Source: Dichomitus squalens LYAD-421 SS1 (lineage: Eukaryota; Basidiomycota; Agaricomycetes; Polyporales; Polyporaceae). Taken from it: 26,439 bases of DNA. The DNA lies in assembly GCF_000275845.1 (NCBI RefSeq), contig NW_006766900.1, positions 446,480 through 472,918 of the forward strand. The letters run 5' to 3'. Of this stretch, positions 1-9,699 are shown one piece after another (the first letter of the stretch is position 1; each line of letters starts with the position of its first letter). The position numbers and the translations under genes were made by a program. The notes beneath the pieces are model-generated. The model saw nothing but the letters and a program-made list of their open reading frames with translations, was not told the DNA's origin and did not search any database.

Positions 1-790
1 TTCTCTTTGTCCCGCATATCACCTTGCTAGTGTCGGATCGCAACATTGTCTCATACTTTATCCCTGCCTGCCGTCCGTCGAAGCACAGCGTGCCGCTCAA
101 GTCCGCCTGATCCCATAGCGCCCTCTGCAGCCGTCTTGTACGACCTGATGACGATGAGGTGCGTTCGTCCATCCTTTCTACGCCTCAAACACCATACAAA
201 TGTCTTATTGTCCTAGCTCCCTTTCACCGCGCCCTCACCCACAAGGCCTACTTGCGCCGCACAACAGGCCACGATCCGTCGCTCCGCCACAGATTATATC
301 TTGCACCACACTCCCCTCATCCATCCTATCCCCCGCATGCACCCTTCTGCCTGTTACGACTGACTGTTGAGCGAGTAAGTGGAGACGAGCGAGGCAGGCA
401 GGAGCGCCGACGAGCTCTGATCGCAGTGAGACTGGAGCAGAGCTCAACAGGCAGGACTGGAGACAAGCTGTGTATTGAGTGAAGTATCTACAGAGCGAAA
501 TACACGATGGCTTACCTGGAGACAAGAGGTCGAAACTAGAGTCTCCAGGTAGCAAGGGATCCAGCTATATACAGGGAACGAACAATGGGCGCTAGAGAAC
601 AATAGCGTCGCCATGGGTACGAAGTACAAGGGGTGTAGGACAATAGTGGACGTGGGGACAAAGGGAGCTATTGTCCGTGTGCGGACAAAGGGAAACCATA
701 GCGAGTAGTGAACAATAAAGGAAACGTACGAGGCAATGGTCCGAATCGAAAAGGAAACGTGGCGCCGTGAGGGCAGTTCGTGACACTGCC
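1..790. other. No supported gene; decayed or intergenic
   Basis: Short open frames occur on both strands but none shows a recognisable domain or a convincing exon chain. The stretch around 590-740 is rich in short repeats built on AACAAT and GGACAAAGGG. A perfect 11-bp inverted repeat (513-523 and 541-551) could form a hairpin with a 17-base loop. I see nothing else. Confidence 0.5.
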
Positions 791-1430
791 ATGTCGCACG
801 CTACTCTCGAACAGCCTCTCGCTCGCCCACCCACCACAATATCCTGGACGACCGAGTACTTCACCAAGCCCCCACCGTACGATGCATGCGACATAGCCGC
901 GCTCATGGCCGCGGCGTACGCCGACAAGTCCTCATCCCAGCGTCGTCCACAGGATGTTGCACCACTAGCAGGAAGCTTTTCGTGTGGCGCATCCGCTGCT
1001 CCGTGGATATCAAGCCCTCGAAGATCAGCTCTGTACCTGTCGATACCTTACTTGCCGGAGACAATACTCTCAGCCGTCCGTATGCACCCTCCTGTCCAGC
1101 GCATGCCCAACGATCTGCTCTCGTCGATCTTCTCGATTGCGGTCCTGGACGAAGAAGACGACGACTCGCTCACCTTCTCAAACCTGATGCTCGTGTGCCC
1201 GTGTTGGGGAGAGGTGGCGATTAACTCCCCGATACTCTGGACGCGCATTGCAATGGAGCGTGTCGCACGTGCAAATGGCGACAGGAACGGGTTCGCGTAC
1301 ACGCACACCGACCTGAGCACGGTGGAGACGCTAGAAATACTTAGTGTGAGGCATAATGGGAGCGTGTTTTGGTCGCCCCCGTTTACGACGTCGCTGGCTA
1401 TATTGAACTACAGGGCGGATCACAGCTTAT
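791..1430 (+). pseudogene. F-box-like protein fragment
   Basis: The open frame from the ATG at 791 contains, from about 1082, a segment resembling the F-box and following region common in mushroom genomes: a P-N-D-L-L-S-S-I-F start, then L-M-L-V-C-P-C-W and the typical end S-P-I-L-W-T-R-I. F-box proteins are substrate adaptors of SCF ubiquitin ligases. The expected leucine-rich C-terminal part is absent. After about 1430 the frame runs into low-complexity CT-rich sequence (1490-1545, short repeats of GCTCATGCTC type) and then the hAT remnant. The N-terminal 100 residues are unrecognised. I read it as a truncated gene; an intact gene with unseen introns is possible. The end coordinate is approximate. 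Confidence 0.45.
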
Positions 1431-1682
1431 GCGGCTGGATAACGAATGCCTCGCAGAGAGGCTCGATATCGCCTGCTTGGGATTCGCAATCATGCTCATG
1501 CTCATACTCCTGCTGCTCGTGCTCATGCTCCTGCCCCCCCTCCCTGAGCCCTCTGTTGGAGGTGTCGAGATCTTCTGAGCCATGCGCTTGTTGTTCATCC
1601 TCTTCTTTTGGGTGTCTCCCCACAGTTTTGCGTGTCGGACAAATCACCTTGTACATATTGCTGACGTGTATCCGAGCAGACA

Positions 1683-2995
1683 ATGAAAGCATTTGTGGCG
1701 GTCGCAGACCTCCGATTTGGACCGATCACCACTATCCGACGGAAGGGTGCACCTCCGAAGAAGATTCCGTGGTCAGCATTCATGCTTTCGGATGATGATT
1801 GGGAGCGCGTCAATCTCTGCGGTAAAATTCTAGAAGTATGTGCCTTATGTCCGTTTGCACTTGTCTTGTGATCGGAAAATACTAATGCATGTTCTTACAC
1901 CATATAGGATGCAAATAGCTATCATCAGATATGTTCCACCACACGCTCGCCAACATTGCATCAGGTGATCCCCACTATCGAGCGCCTTGTCTCGAAGTGG
2001 GAGAAGAAGTCTCAGGACCCTGACTACGGGTTGTTTCATGACGCTCTCAAAGCAGGTCTATCGAAGCTTGACAAGTACTACAAGAGGCTGAACAATGCAG
2101 ACGTCTACATCCTCGCCCTCCGTACGTGGCTTTTGTTATTTCTGCTCTTGCTCTTTACTGACGTAACATGCTGCAACAATAGTCATTCACCCCTACTACA
2201 AGTTTGAGTACATAGAACACCAGTGGGGTGGAGAGGCCGAATATCTGGCTGATGTGACAGCTGGCATTCCAAACCCCCGGAACTGGGTCGCATATGCCCG
2301 TGAAGTTGTCGAAAAGGCTGTGGGTTCTGTATTGTGACTATTGCTGTTTAGTTACTCATGTTTACCTGCTCTAGATGCGGAAATACTGGCTCATTCGGTT
2401 CGGGCGTCTGACAGCAGATGCTGCGAGACCAGGAGCTGAGGAATTGTCTCCCACTGGGACTGATTCAGACGATGAGTATGATCGTGCATGCCAAGCCACG
2501 CTGCGGCGTGGAGAGCCTGAGGACGGATGGAAATTGGAGCTCGAGAGCTAGTTCAAGGATCGTGGCACTCCGGAGGTCAAGAAGGACATGGATACCGTGA
2601 AGTATTGGGAGGTAAGTGTGTTTATCTGTGCCCCCAATAGTTGTTTTCACCAAATTGCCCTGTTGTAGTGCTTTCACAGGTCATGGCCCACGCTAGGTCG
2701 GATGTCTATAGACATTCTTCCGATTGCCGCAGCCTCGGTAGATATTGAGTCGCTTTTCTCACGGGCAAAACAGGTGTCTACCGACCGCCGCTCCACCCTC
2801 GATCCAGAGCTTTTCGAGCAGATCAAATGCCTGAAGTATCACTGGAAGCCTAAGCTGGTTGACTACGCACGCGCTAATCAAGATACCATTGAGGAGATTT
2901 ATTTGCAGAAGTTTGAGAGCATGGAGAAGGCGGAGCGTATCATAGCTGAGGCATACGGGAATGATGATGTAACTAGCGGCTCAGATTCAGACTAA
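1683..2995 (+). pseudogene. hAT-family transposase, 3' half, with an internal stop
   Basis: Five exons join in phase: 1683-1835, 1908-2121, 2183-2319, 2375-2611 and 2669-2995, with introns of 72, 61, 55 and 57 bp. The product resembles the C-terminal half of basidiomycete hAT transposases: a W-x-R-V-N-L-C stretch, an H-Q-V-I-P-T-I-E motif, and in the last exon the dimerisation domain (D-I-L-P-I-A-A-A-S-V-D-I-E-S-L-F-S, then a conserved L-x-x-x-W/H-W-K region). An in-frame TAG at 2549-2551 breaks exon 4. The N-terminal half (BED zinc finger and first catalytic acid) is not visible upstream. 1683 is an in-frame ATG but probably not the true start: an acceptor-like site lies just before it. All splice sites remain clean, so decay looks recent. 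Confidence 0.85.
2549..2551 (+). other. In-frame stop in hAT transposase exon 4
   Basis: TAG interrupts a frame that is otherwise open from 2375 through the donor site at 2612 and continues in phase in the last exon. The residues on both sides are acidic/charged linker, so the domain framework is not otherwise disturbed. Confidence 0.8.
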
Positions 2996-3400
2996 GTAGC
3001 ATTATAGTAGCTGTTTCGGCATTGATCTCACTTCTTTTTTAGCCTCGAGTCGGTCATGACCGGTCCCATAACCAGTCAAGACCGGTCAAGACCGCAAAGG
3101 ACTGCAAATCAGTCTTGACCGGTCTCGGCCATATCGAATCTCTATCCACGGGGTACCTCTCATCAATATAACATTAGACCTTCTTGATCCCATACCGCTG
3201 ATCCCATATGTCATTCAGGTCGCCCCTGTCTATAGTCCATGTTCTCCCCTTTATCGACTCTACATGGTTCCGATGGCGCCCGTTTGATTAGCTGCCGGGT
3301 TTTACGCCAGCTTCTGCCCACAATCCCTCACGTTCGAATAATCGCCATCGAATCATATAGGTGTAGAATTCAAATATGAATATATTGAGTGTGTTACAGA
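2996..3400. other. 3' flank of the hAT remnant, no gene
   Basis: No coding frame is supported. It contains a cluster of GACCGGTC-centred repeats at about 3051-3130, listed separately. The rest (3131-3400) shows nothing I can name. The far terminal repeat of the hAT element was not found. Confidence 0.5.
3051..3130. repeat. GACCGGTC-type repeat cluster with hairpin
   Basis: The motif GGTCATGACCGGTC is followed by GACCGGTCAAGAC (3080-3092), whose exact 13-bp reverse complement lies at 3112-3124. The palindrome GACCGGTC recurs several times. It sits about 60 bp after the transposase stop codon, where hAT elements carry subterminal transposase-binding repeats. That role is inference from position. 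Confidence 0.6.
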
Positions 3401-3960
3401 CTACATAATATGTACGGGATGCATGTTACACGGAACGACATGGGATACTGGCCCAACACGATACCTGGTCCCCTCGGACACCCTCCTGTTCTGTCTCCTT
3501 CCCGCTGTCCTGCTCGCATGAGCATCGCGAGTCTGGCAGTCGATGTTGCTGGTCAGCAGATGTACAAATCGAGGGATTCCAAAAGCACGTATACGATTTG
3601 CTCGACTCACCTGCTCGACAACACCAACCCCGGACTCCTGCGTGTCACAAAGCCTGCCCGCTTGGCTGCTGGCCCCATATACTGAGACAACGCTAACTGC
3701 ACAACACATTAGTCCTGCGTGAATCAAGATGATTCAAAGGGCAGAACATACCAAAGGAAAGGCGATGTGAATCACCGAATCTTCCTCCTCAATTGACTAC
3801 TATACAGAATGATGAGCAACTGCCTTAAAGGGCGTATCACATGCAAGGGATAGAGAATGATGGCAGAGACGAACCGTACTGGACCAAGGGATGGAGATGC
3901 AGGTAGACCACAGGTGCAGTGAAGGTCGAGGATGGTGAGGACAAAGATGATTCTTGCCAT
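3401..3960 (-). CDS. Possible small spliced gene, unrecognised (119 aa)
   Basis: On the minus strand four exons (3960-3880, 3796-3752, 3696-3611, 3548-3401) join in phase through three canonical GT-AG introns of 83, 55 and 62 bp. The second intron has a CTAAT branch-like site before GTGCAG. The N-terminus (residues 1-19) is a short basic start followed by a hydrophobic run, compatible with a weak signal peptide. The C-terminal half is rich in Arg and Ser. I recognise no family. A CCAAT box and a TATAAA box precede the ATG, but TATA lies only about 22 bp upstream. Alternative phases of exon 4 are possible, so the C-terminus is the least certain part. The case rests on splice signals and phase only. 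Confidence 0.35.
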
Positions 3961-3981
3961 AAGTCCGACGTCGTCAAAAAC

Positions 3982-4039
3982 TTTATACCTCGCAACAAGC
4001 CCAAACCTTCACGTGTCCGCCGGAAAGCGGAAAGATTGG
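3982..4039 (-). promoter_or_regulatory. CCAAT and TATA boxes
   Basis: Read on the minus strand, CCAAT (4039-4035) is followed about 50 bp later by TATAAA (3987-3982), 22 bp before the ATG of the small spliced frame. The spacing of TATA to ATG is short, so the real start could lie further downstream. Confidence 0.35.
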
Positions 4040-5049
4040 CCGAGAGGCGATGGCGTGCTCAGACATATAGTTGATGCAGTTCACGATATCATCACAGTAT
4101 GAGCCCGGTATGAGAACAATGTCAGAGAGGAAGTATCGTAGAGACAACGGGATGAGACTTCATCGATGTCAGCCACCATGTGGCACCAATATAGGCGGCT
4201 GATACCCATCCCGTATGGCGCGCATCTCGGTCTTATGATATTGGACATACGTGATCTATAAGGTTGCCTCCTAAGACCATTTTGATATCTGGAGTCGCCC
4301 GGCGGTGTAGTCAATACATCATCCAGAGCCACCGGTATCTGTGCAATTCAGCCAGAGTGCAGCACTCGCCGAACATCGCCGCCGCAAAAGGCAGCACTGT
4401 CTCCTGGACCGATGGGATCTGCGATTGGAACTCTTGGAAAGACAAAGTTTTTCCGTTGCTGCTAGACATGGGACAAGACTCTGATAGCGTAGCCCCTTAT
4501 CGCATCGTCCGGGCTGTTAGAATGTTGAAATTTGCCTGTGCTCGTACGGAGGAGCCGCATCTTCCGAGAGGTCGATCTAGAAGGAGAGAATCTATGGTGT
4601 TTAGGCGGCCGACAGAAAGCTAGAAGAACTACAATTGACGGCAGGATGTTCGCCGCATAGTTGTTCGTCGAAACTGCGATGATGGTACTTGATCAATGAG
4701 CGATCGACTCCTCGCTACTTCGTGGGCAGAACAGACTGGGTCTGTGTTTCCACGAAGTTTCTCACAAGGCGGTTCCTATGCGCTTCATTGTCGACTCCTA
4801 CATACCATGCCTTATATTCGTGAATAGATCTGGTAGTAGATGTAGCGCCTGTCAGAAAGATGATACTTATCCGTCAGAAACGCGGTTGTTCGAATGATAA
4901 GAGGGTTATTTCCGGAGGATGCCGAAGCGGTGCCAGGGCGCCGGGCGTCTCTGTACACGTCGCAGGCGGTCGTGTCTTACTCCCTCGTCATCGTCCTCGC
5001 TGCCGAGCCCGCTGTCGTCTGTCTCCAGCAATCTCCTTCGTTCACGGCC
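4040..5049. other. Intergenic, upstream of ERD2
   Basis: Open frames here are short and without domains. A minus-strand stretch ending in TGA at about 4311 reads for some 50 residues like real protein (Q-I-P-S-V-Q-E-T-V-L-P-F), but it is cut by a stop just upstream and I cannot assign it. The last 150 bp before the ERD2 start are pyrimidine-rich (TCGTCATCGTCCTCG), as in fungal 5' leaders. Confidence 0.45.
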
Positions 5050-6570
5050 ATGAACTTGTTTCGGCTATTTGGTACGTTTCTGGCAATCTTCCGGTATATC
5101 CTGAAGCTGAGCCTCCCACCTAGGGGACTTGTCCCATTTGGCGTCCATAATTATCCTGCTGCAGAAGATTCGGTCCACCCGGTCATGTCGAGGTATGTTA
5201 CTTCAATGTACTATGCTGCGCGATGCAAGCTGGTGCCACAATATTGGAGAAGGGTCAAAATGGAGGAGGGTCAGAACGGAAAGCGGTTGGTAGCACAGAC
5301 GGCTCCTCGGTTCGAGTCGAGTCCGGAAGACTGCTGCCTCGCATATCGGCAACTGTAGCTGGGAGGCCGTACATGTTTGGACTAGGCGAGACCAGGCGGT
5401 ACCCCATATGCGCAAAACGTCACCTATCTGCGCTCGCATATATGTCGTCGTGAAATGCCGCGCCAGCGGTGTGATGACGCGCGGTGACAAGGAGTCGGAC
5501 GACCACGCGAACGCATGCTCTGCCCTTGCCCTTCCCCCGGCCTGTTACCCAACGGTGCTGACCACCGCTCGCAGGCATCTCCTTCAAGACGCAGGCGCTC
5601 TACGCCACCGTGTTCATCACCCGCTATCTCGACCTCTTCTACGACTGGGTGTCGCTATACAACTTCACCATGAAGGTCTTCTTCATCGCGAGCAGTTGCT
5701 ACATCCTCTACCTCATGAGGTACAAGTACAGGTCCGTCCTCTATACTCGTTTCACCATGTATGGGCTCACGCGTCCCCATGATGACCGCCCGCTAGGCCA
5801 ACACACGACCCGTCGATAGACACGTTCCGTGTCGAGTATCTCCTCGGGCCCAGCGCGGTCCTCGCGCTGCTCTTTCACTACCGTTTTACCGTCCCCGAAG
5901 TCTTCTGGTCGTTCTCGATCTTCCTAGAGGCGGTCGCGATCCTTCCGCAGCTGTTCATGCTGCAGCGTACCGGGGAGGCGGAGACGATCACGACGCACTA
6001 CCTGGCTGCGCTGGGCGCGTATCGCGCGCTGTACATCCCGAATTGGATCTATAGGTACGTCATCGGCGTTTGTGGTCGTCTGTTTTCGTGGAACGTGTCT
6101 CGCGACGGCTTCTCGTTGCGCGTCGCGTCGCGGTGCTTGGTCAAGAGTATCACGCATTTCTTTGCGTCCGGACGTTGTCTGCCTCATGCAGATTGGCTGC
6201 AGACATGTTGCAGATATGCGCCTCGGTCTCCGGATACCCCCATTCCACTCCAGACTAGAAGCAGCCTCCTCCAGGGACATCGTGGTATCTGGCAAGCGTG
6301 CCATGCGCAGCTATCGCCGGAGACGCAAAATGACGCGCAGCATACTGACCAATCACATCCCCACAGATACTTTACGGAGGACATGGTCGACCCCATTGCC
6401 GTCACTGCGGGTATCGTGCAGACCGCGCTCTACCTTGACTTCTTCTACGTCTACTTCACGAAGTACGTCGTCTACCCTTTTTCCGTGTTGCGGACGTGTT
6501 GTGCTCAATGGACATGTGCGATGGCGACCACAGGGTGCTGCAAGGACAAAAATTCGAACTACCTGCATGA
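5050..6570 (+). CDS. ERD2: ER lumen protein-retaining receptor (KDEL/HDEL receptor)
   Basis: The product is the seven-helix membrane receptor that binds H/KDEL-tailed ER proteins in the Golgi and returns them by COPI vesicles. Six exons join in phase to 212 residues, the usual family length: 5050-5071, 5124-5192, 5575-5731, 5797-6054, 6367-6462 and 6534-6570. The first exon codes only the first seven codons and one base. Ligand-pocket and transport residues of the family are all present: R47 and D50 in [10 protein letters not shown]117, E127, and Y158-R159 with Y162 in A-Y-R-A-L-Y. The C-terminus F-E-L-P-A matches the usual L-P-A end. Introns 2 and 4 are long (382 and 312 bp) for this window. 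It converges with the RS-rich gene downstream. Function is conserved-family knowledge; the exon chain is read directly. Confidence 0.96.
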
Positions 6571-7228
6571 TCGCATTGTCATACCCGATTATAATGTATT
6601 GTGTCTCCTAAGTGTTTGTGCGCGGAACCAAATTAACTGGCCAGCCACGTTCTGAGTACTGTAGGAGAGAGGGTCTGGCCATGCTTGGCGTTCTGGTATA
6701 TGTGCTCGTATGAGTACAAGATGCATTGTGCAATGCACGATTCTGCACTGACAATCAACCTCAGCTGCTGTTATGGGAGACATCACGCAGGTGACAGCCT
6801 AGAGGATTACGCGCAGTTCTACATTCAAGTCCTGATCCTTATCGTATGCATGACGGACTTGAACTCGATTGTCCGTCCGCGAAAGCTCCTTATAACGTTA
6901 TAATACGTGAACACCCGGAACGCGCTATGGCATCGTTCTCTACAAAAGGTTACGAAAGGTAGTAAGTCGTTCGCCATTGCAGAGCATACAATAACATCGT
7001 CCAAATGCGCACCAACTCAGTAACTCTACACCTCACCCAATCAACCTTGAACCCCCCCCCCCTCACATACCCCGACAAAATCATCCCGTCCTTCTTCCGC
7101 GACCAGTCGTACATTGCCTACGTTTGGTCCAGCTCCATGCCCATTCCCGTGCCCATACGCATACCCCGTTCATACAGCGTCATCGGCCCAACCCTGAGCC
7201 GCCGCTTGCGTCCGCGCTCAAGCCCACA
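6571..7228. other. Convergent 3' flanks of ERD2 and the RS-rich gene
   Basis: No gene is supported between the two stop codons. It includes an AT-rich stretch just after ERD2, a near-palindrome TGCATTGTGCAATGCA at 6722-6737, and a run of ten C at about 7052-7061. Both 3' untranslated regions presumably lie here. Confidence 0.6.
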
Positions 7229-8654
7229 TTAGCCATCGAACATGGTCCCGTCCATCCGAACTCCCATATTCTGCTTGACATCCATACCCAGCTGCTTCAT
7301 TTTAGCCGCCTACATTGTGCCCCCGACTCGCGTCAGCAATCTCGTCTCTGATCAAGAGGCAGACGCACCTGGATCCGCTCATTCTGGACTTTGCGGAGCT
7401 CCATCAGCTGCTCCTTATTCATGTACGAGTCGTGCTCGACTGCGCGCCGCTTGTGGTTGCTCGCGTGCGCGCGCATGTCCGCCGTAGGGTCGTACAGGTC
7501 GTCTGATGGTGGGACGTACTCGCCGGCGCGAAGCGCGGACATGCGCCGCTCATAGTCGTCCATATTGTAGAACTTCTCGTGCGGGAGCGTAGCTGCGGAG
7601 GAAAGGGGAAAGGTATCGTCAGTCAAGGCTGCCTCGTAGAGAGTGTGGACAGAACGGGGAATTGTAGGCGAAGAAGAGGAAACGCCAAATGATATGGGAA
7701 CTTACCAGTGTTGTAGTCTTCCACGAACCGGGCAAATTCTTTCTTCGTCTGGTCTTTCGAAATCGTCTCCGGGTTGATCTTCCGCTCTTCCACAAGCCAT
7801 GCGCGGAACTCTTGCTCCTTGTTATACAAGCTAGACATATAGACATATGAGACGACATGCACATGGGTACATCACAGGTATGTGCGGGTCAAGACGCGAC
7901 GCCCTGATTCTGAGGTGACCAACACGCAACGATCTCTGGGACCTCTCGTAGGTCCTCCCGCTAGGTCTCCGCCAGTTTAGGAGACGCCTTTGGAAAGGTC
8001 TGCCCAGGGGAGGGTGTGACGAGGGTGTGACCCAGCCAAGCACATATCTGGTGTAGCGGAAGAGCAAATAGGACGTGGACGTACTCGGTTTCGTTGATGA
8101 TGCCATATTTCCCCCACTGATGGTGGTCGACAGCACCACTCTTGTGCTTCTGCAGGATAGACGTGCATTGGAAAATAAACACCATAGCACTCGCAAGCTG
8201 TACGCACCTTCTTGTCCTTGTCCTTCTTACTCTTCCTCTTCTTGTCCTTCCTGTCTCTGCTCCTACTCCGCTTGCGATGCTTATCCTTCTTGCGTTTATG
8301 CCTTCTCTCCCCATCATCGGCCGAGCTTGACGAGCTCGAAGAAGAACGTGACCGCGACCTCCTCCGTTTCTCCCCTAAACGTTCTGGGTCCCGTCTTCTC
8401 TCTCTTGATCGTGAGCGCGACCGTGAAGGGGACCTGTCGCGGCGCTTCCTGTCACGCCTATCTCTCCTACCGGATCGCGAGTTTGACCTCGATTGAGATT
8501 GTGGTCGTCGTGGACTCGCAGAACGTCTGCGAGGTGACCTGGAGCGACGCCGGGAGTAGTCGTCAGGAGGTGAGCGCGACCTCCGTCGGTCATCGTTCCT
8601 ATGTCGGTCTGGCTCTCTTGCTCCATCTCTGCTTGGTCTATCTGGACGATCCAT
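7229..8654 (-). CDS. RS-rich nuclear protein with conserved C-terminal domain (313 aa)
   Basis: Five exons join in phase on the minus strand: 8654-8208, 8149-8085, 7830-7706, 7592-7369 and 7309-7229. The first 149 residues are dominated by Arg-Ser repeats, an eight-serine run and a Lys-rich end, as in splicing-associated SR-like proteins. The remaining 164 residues form a conserved block: H-Q-W-G-K-Y-G-I-I, then E-F-R-A-W-L-V-E-E-R, F-V-E-D-Y-N-T-A-T-L-P-H-E-K-F-Y, and a C-terminal Met/Lys/Gln-rich helix. I recall similar unnamed proteins in fungi and animals but do not know a firm gene name. A role in mRNA processing is inference from the RS region. An in-frame ATG upstream at 8795 would add 47 unconvincing residues; I prefer 8654. 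Confidence 0.87.
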
Positions 8655-9065
8655 GTAAAAGAGGACCAGATATACTAGGGTAGATGAGGATATGGCAGTG
8701 ATGGAGAGGTACAGCAGAGCTTGCAAGGCTGAAGTCGACTTGCAGGACGCACGGCTCAGGGCGCTAATGAAGGCGCAGGCGCTTCTCAGCTTCACTATCT
8801 CAGTTCTCTCAAGGCTCCAATTGAGGTCCCCCGCTCTGCTTCATTTCTCCAGCTTGTTTCTCCCGGTTTTCTCCCATTAGGGTATAATTGTGAGAGCCCA
8901 TGGCAAAATTAAGTAGGCCATTTCTACGTCGCTCAAGACACAATCGCCTGGATCTCGAGCAAGCAAAGGTGGGGTATGCGGAGAGCTGGCCACTTTCCTG
9001 AATGGCAATCACGATGTTAACTAAGTACCAGCCAATGAAAAACCAACATTCGGGCTGTGCGGCGG
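8655..9065. other. Divergent intergenic region
   Basis: It lies between the minus-strand RS-rich gene and the plus-strand spliced frame at 9066, so it probably holds promoters for both. No clear TATA or CCAAT pair was recognised. Confidence 0.5.
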
Positions 9066-9635
9066 ATGCTTTCACACTCGCTCGAGAAGAGGTGGAGTGC
9101 GATCTCGGGCAATCTCAACTCCACTTCGACCCTCTATTTCGTCGCACAGGCTCTGACAGATATACCCTATGTCCACCTTTTCTTGCAAGATGTCATTCCC
9201 GAGATTGCCGCATACCGTAGCATTTGCAAATTGGTCCAAGGTGAGTCGAACTATCTAAGCACATCGGTGCTGAGAAGTAGACAAGCTAAGTCAATTAGGA
9301 CATATCGTACAATCCCCGCTGATATCATTTACTAGATTCCGACTATTGCCGATGGATCAAATTCGATATGCCGAAAGAACTTACCGGAGACCCCTACATA
9401 GTACATATCGCGGAACCCGATCTATTGCGAGGTCAGTAACTGTAACACAGTGTCTGAATCAAACATGCAGCACGGTCGGTTGCCATGGCTGCCTGCAGTG
9501 TCAACACGGGTTGATTCACACGGGTGCTGCGACGGCCCTCGTCTTCAAATGTCGATCAAGAGTCAACGAGGAGACCTGATCCTCCCCATCGTCTACTTGA
9601 ACAGCTACATCTATTACGGCCAACGGGCATGGTGA
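9066..9635 (+). CDS. Unrecognised spliced reading frame upstream of HET1
   Basis: Three exons join in phase: 9066-9240, 9336-9435 and 9471-9635, with GT-AG introns of 95 and 35 bp. Exon 1 to 2 reads smoothly across the junction (K-L-V-Q then D-S-D-Y-C-R-W-I-K-F-D-M) and looks like genuine protein, as does P-K-E-L-T-G-D-P-Y-I-V-H-I-A-E-P-D-L-L-R. I do not recognise the family. Intron 2 is very short, and exon 3 reads plausibly in two frames: the other gives a G-A-A-T-A-L-V-F-K-C-R stretch. The locus may therefore be a frameshifted remnant. The ATG at 9066 is the first in frame, but the frame is open for ten codons before it, so an upstream exon is possible. It ends 65 bp before the HET1 start. 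Confidence 0.4.
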
Positions 9636-9699
9636 GCTAGGTCCTAGATGCGATTATGCATAGTTTCTCACATCCTCATCGCAAGACAACTTCAGATCG

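Noticed and set aside
1420..1692. Glu/His/Gln-repeat peptide on the minus strand
   Set aside because: Caused by a short CT-rich simple repeat at about 1490-1545.
8212..8683. Leucine/serine-rich open frames on the plus strand that look like membrane proteins
   Set aside because: They are antisense shadows of the RS-rich minus-strand exon; Arg-Ser codons read backwards give Leu/Ser-rich frames.
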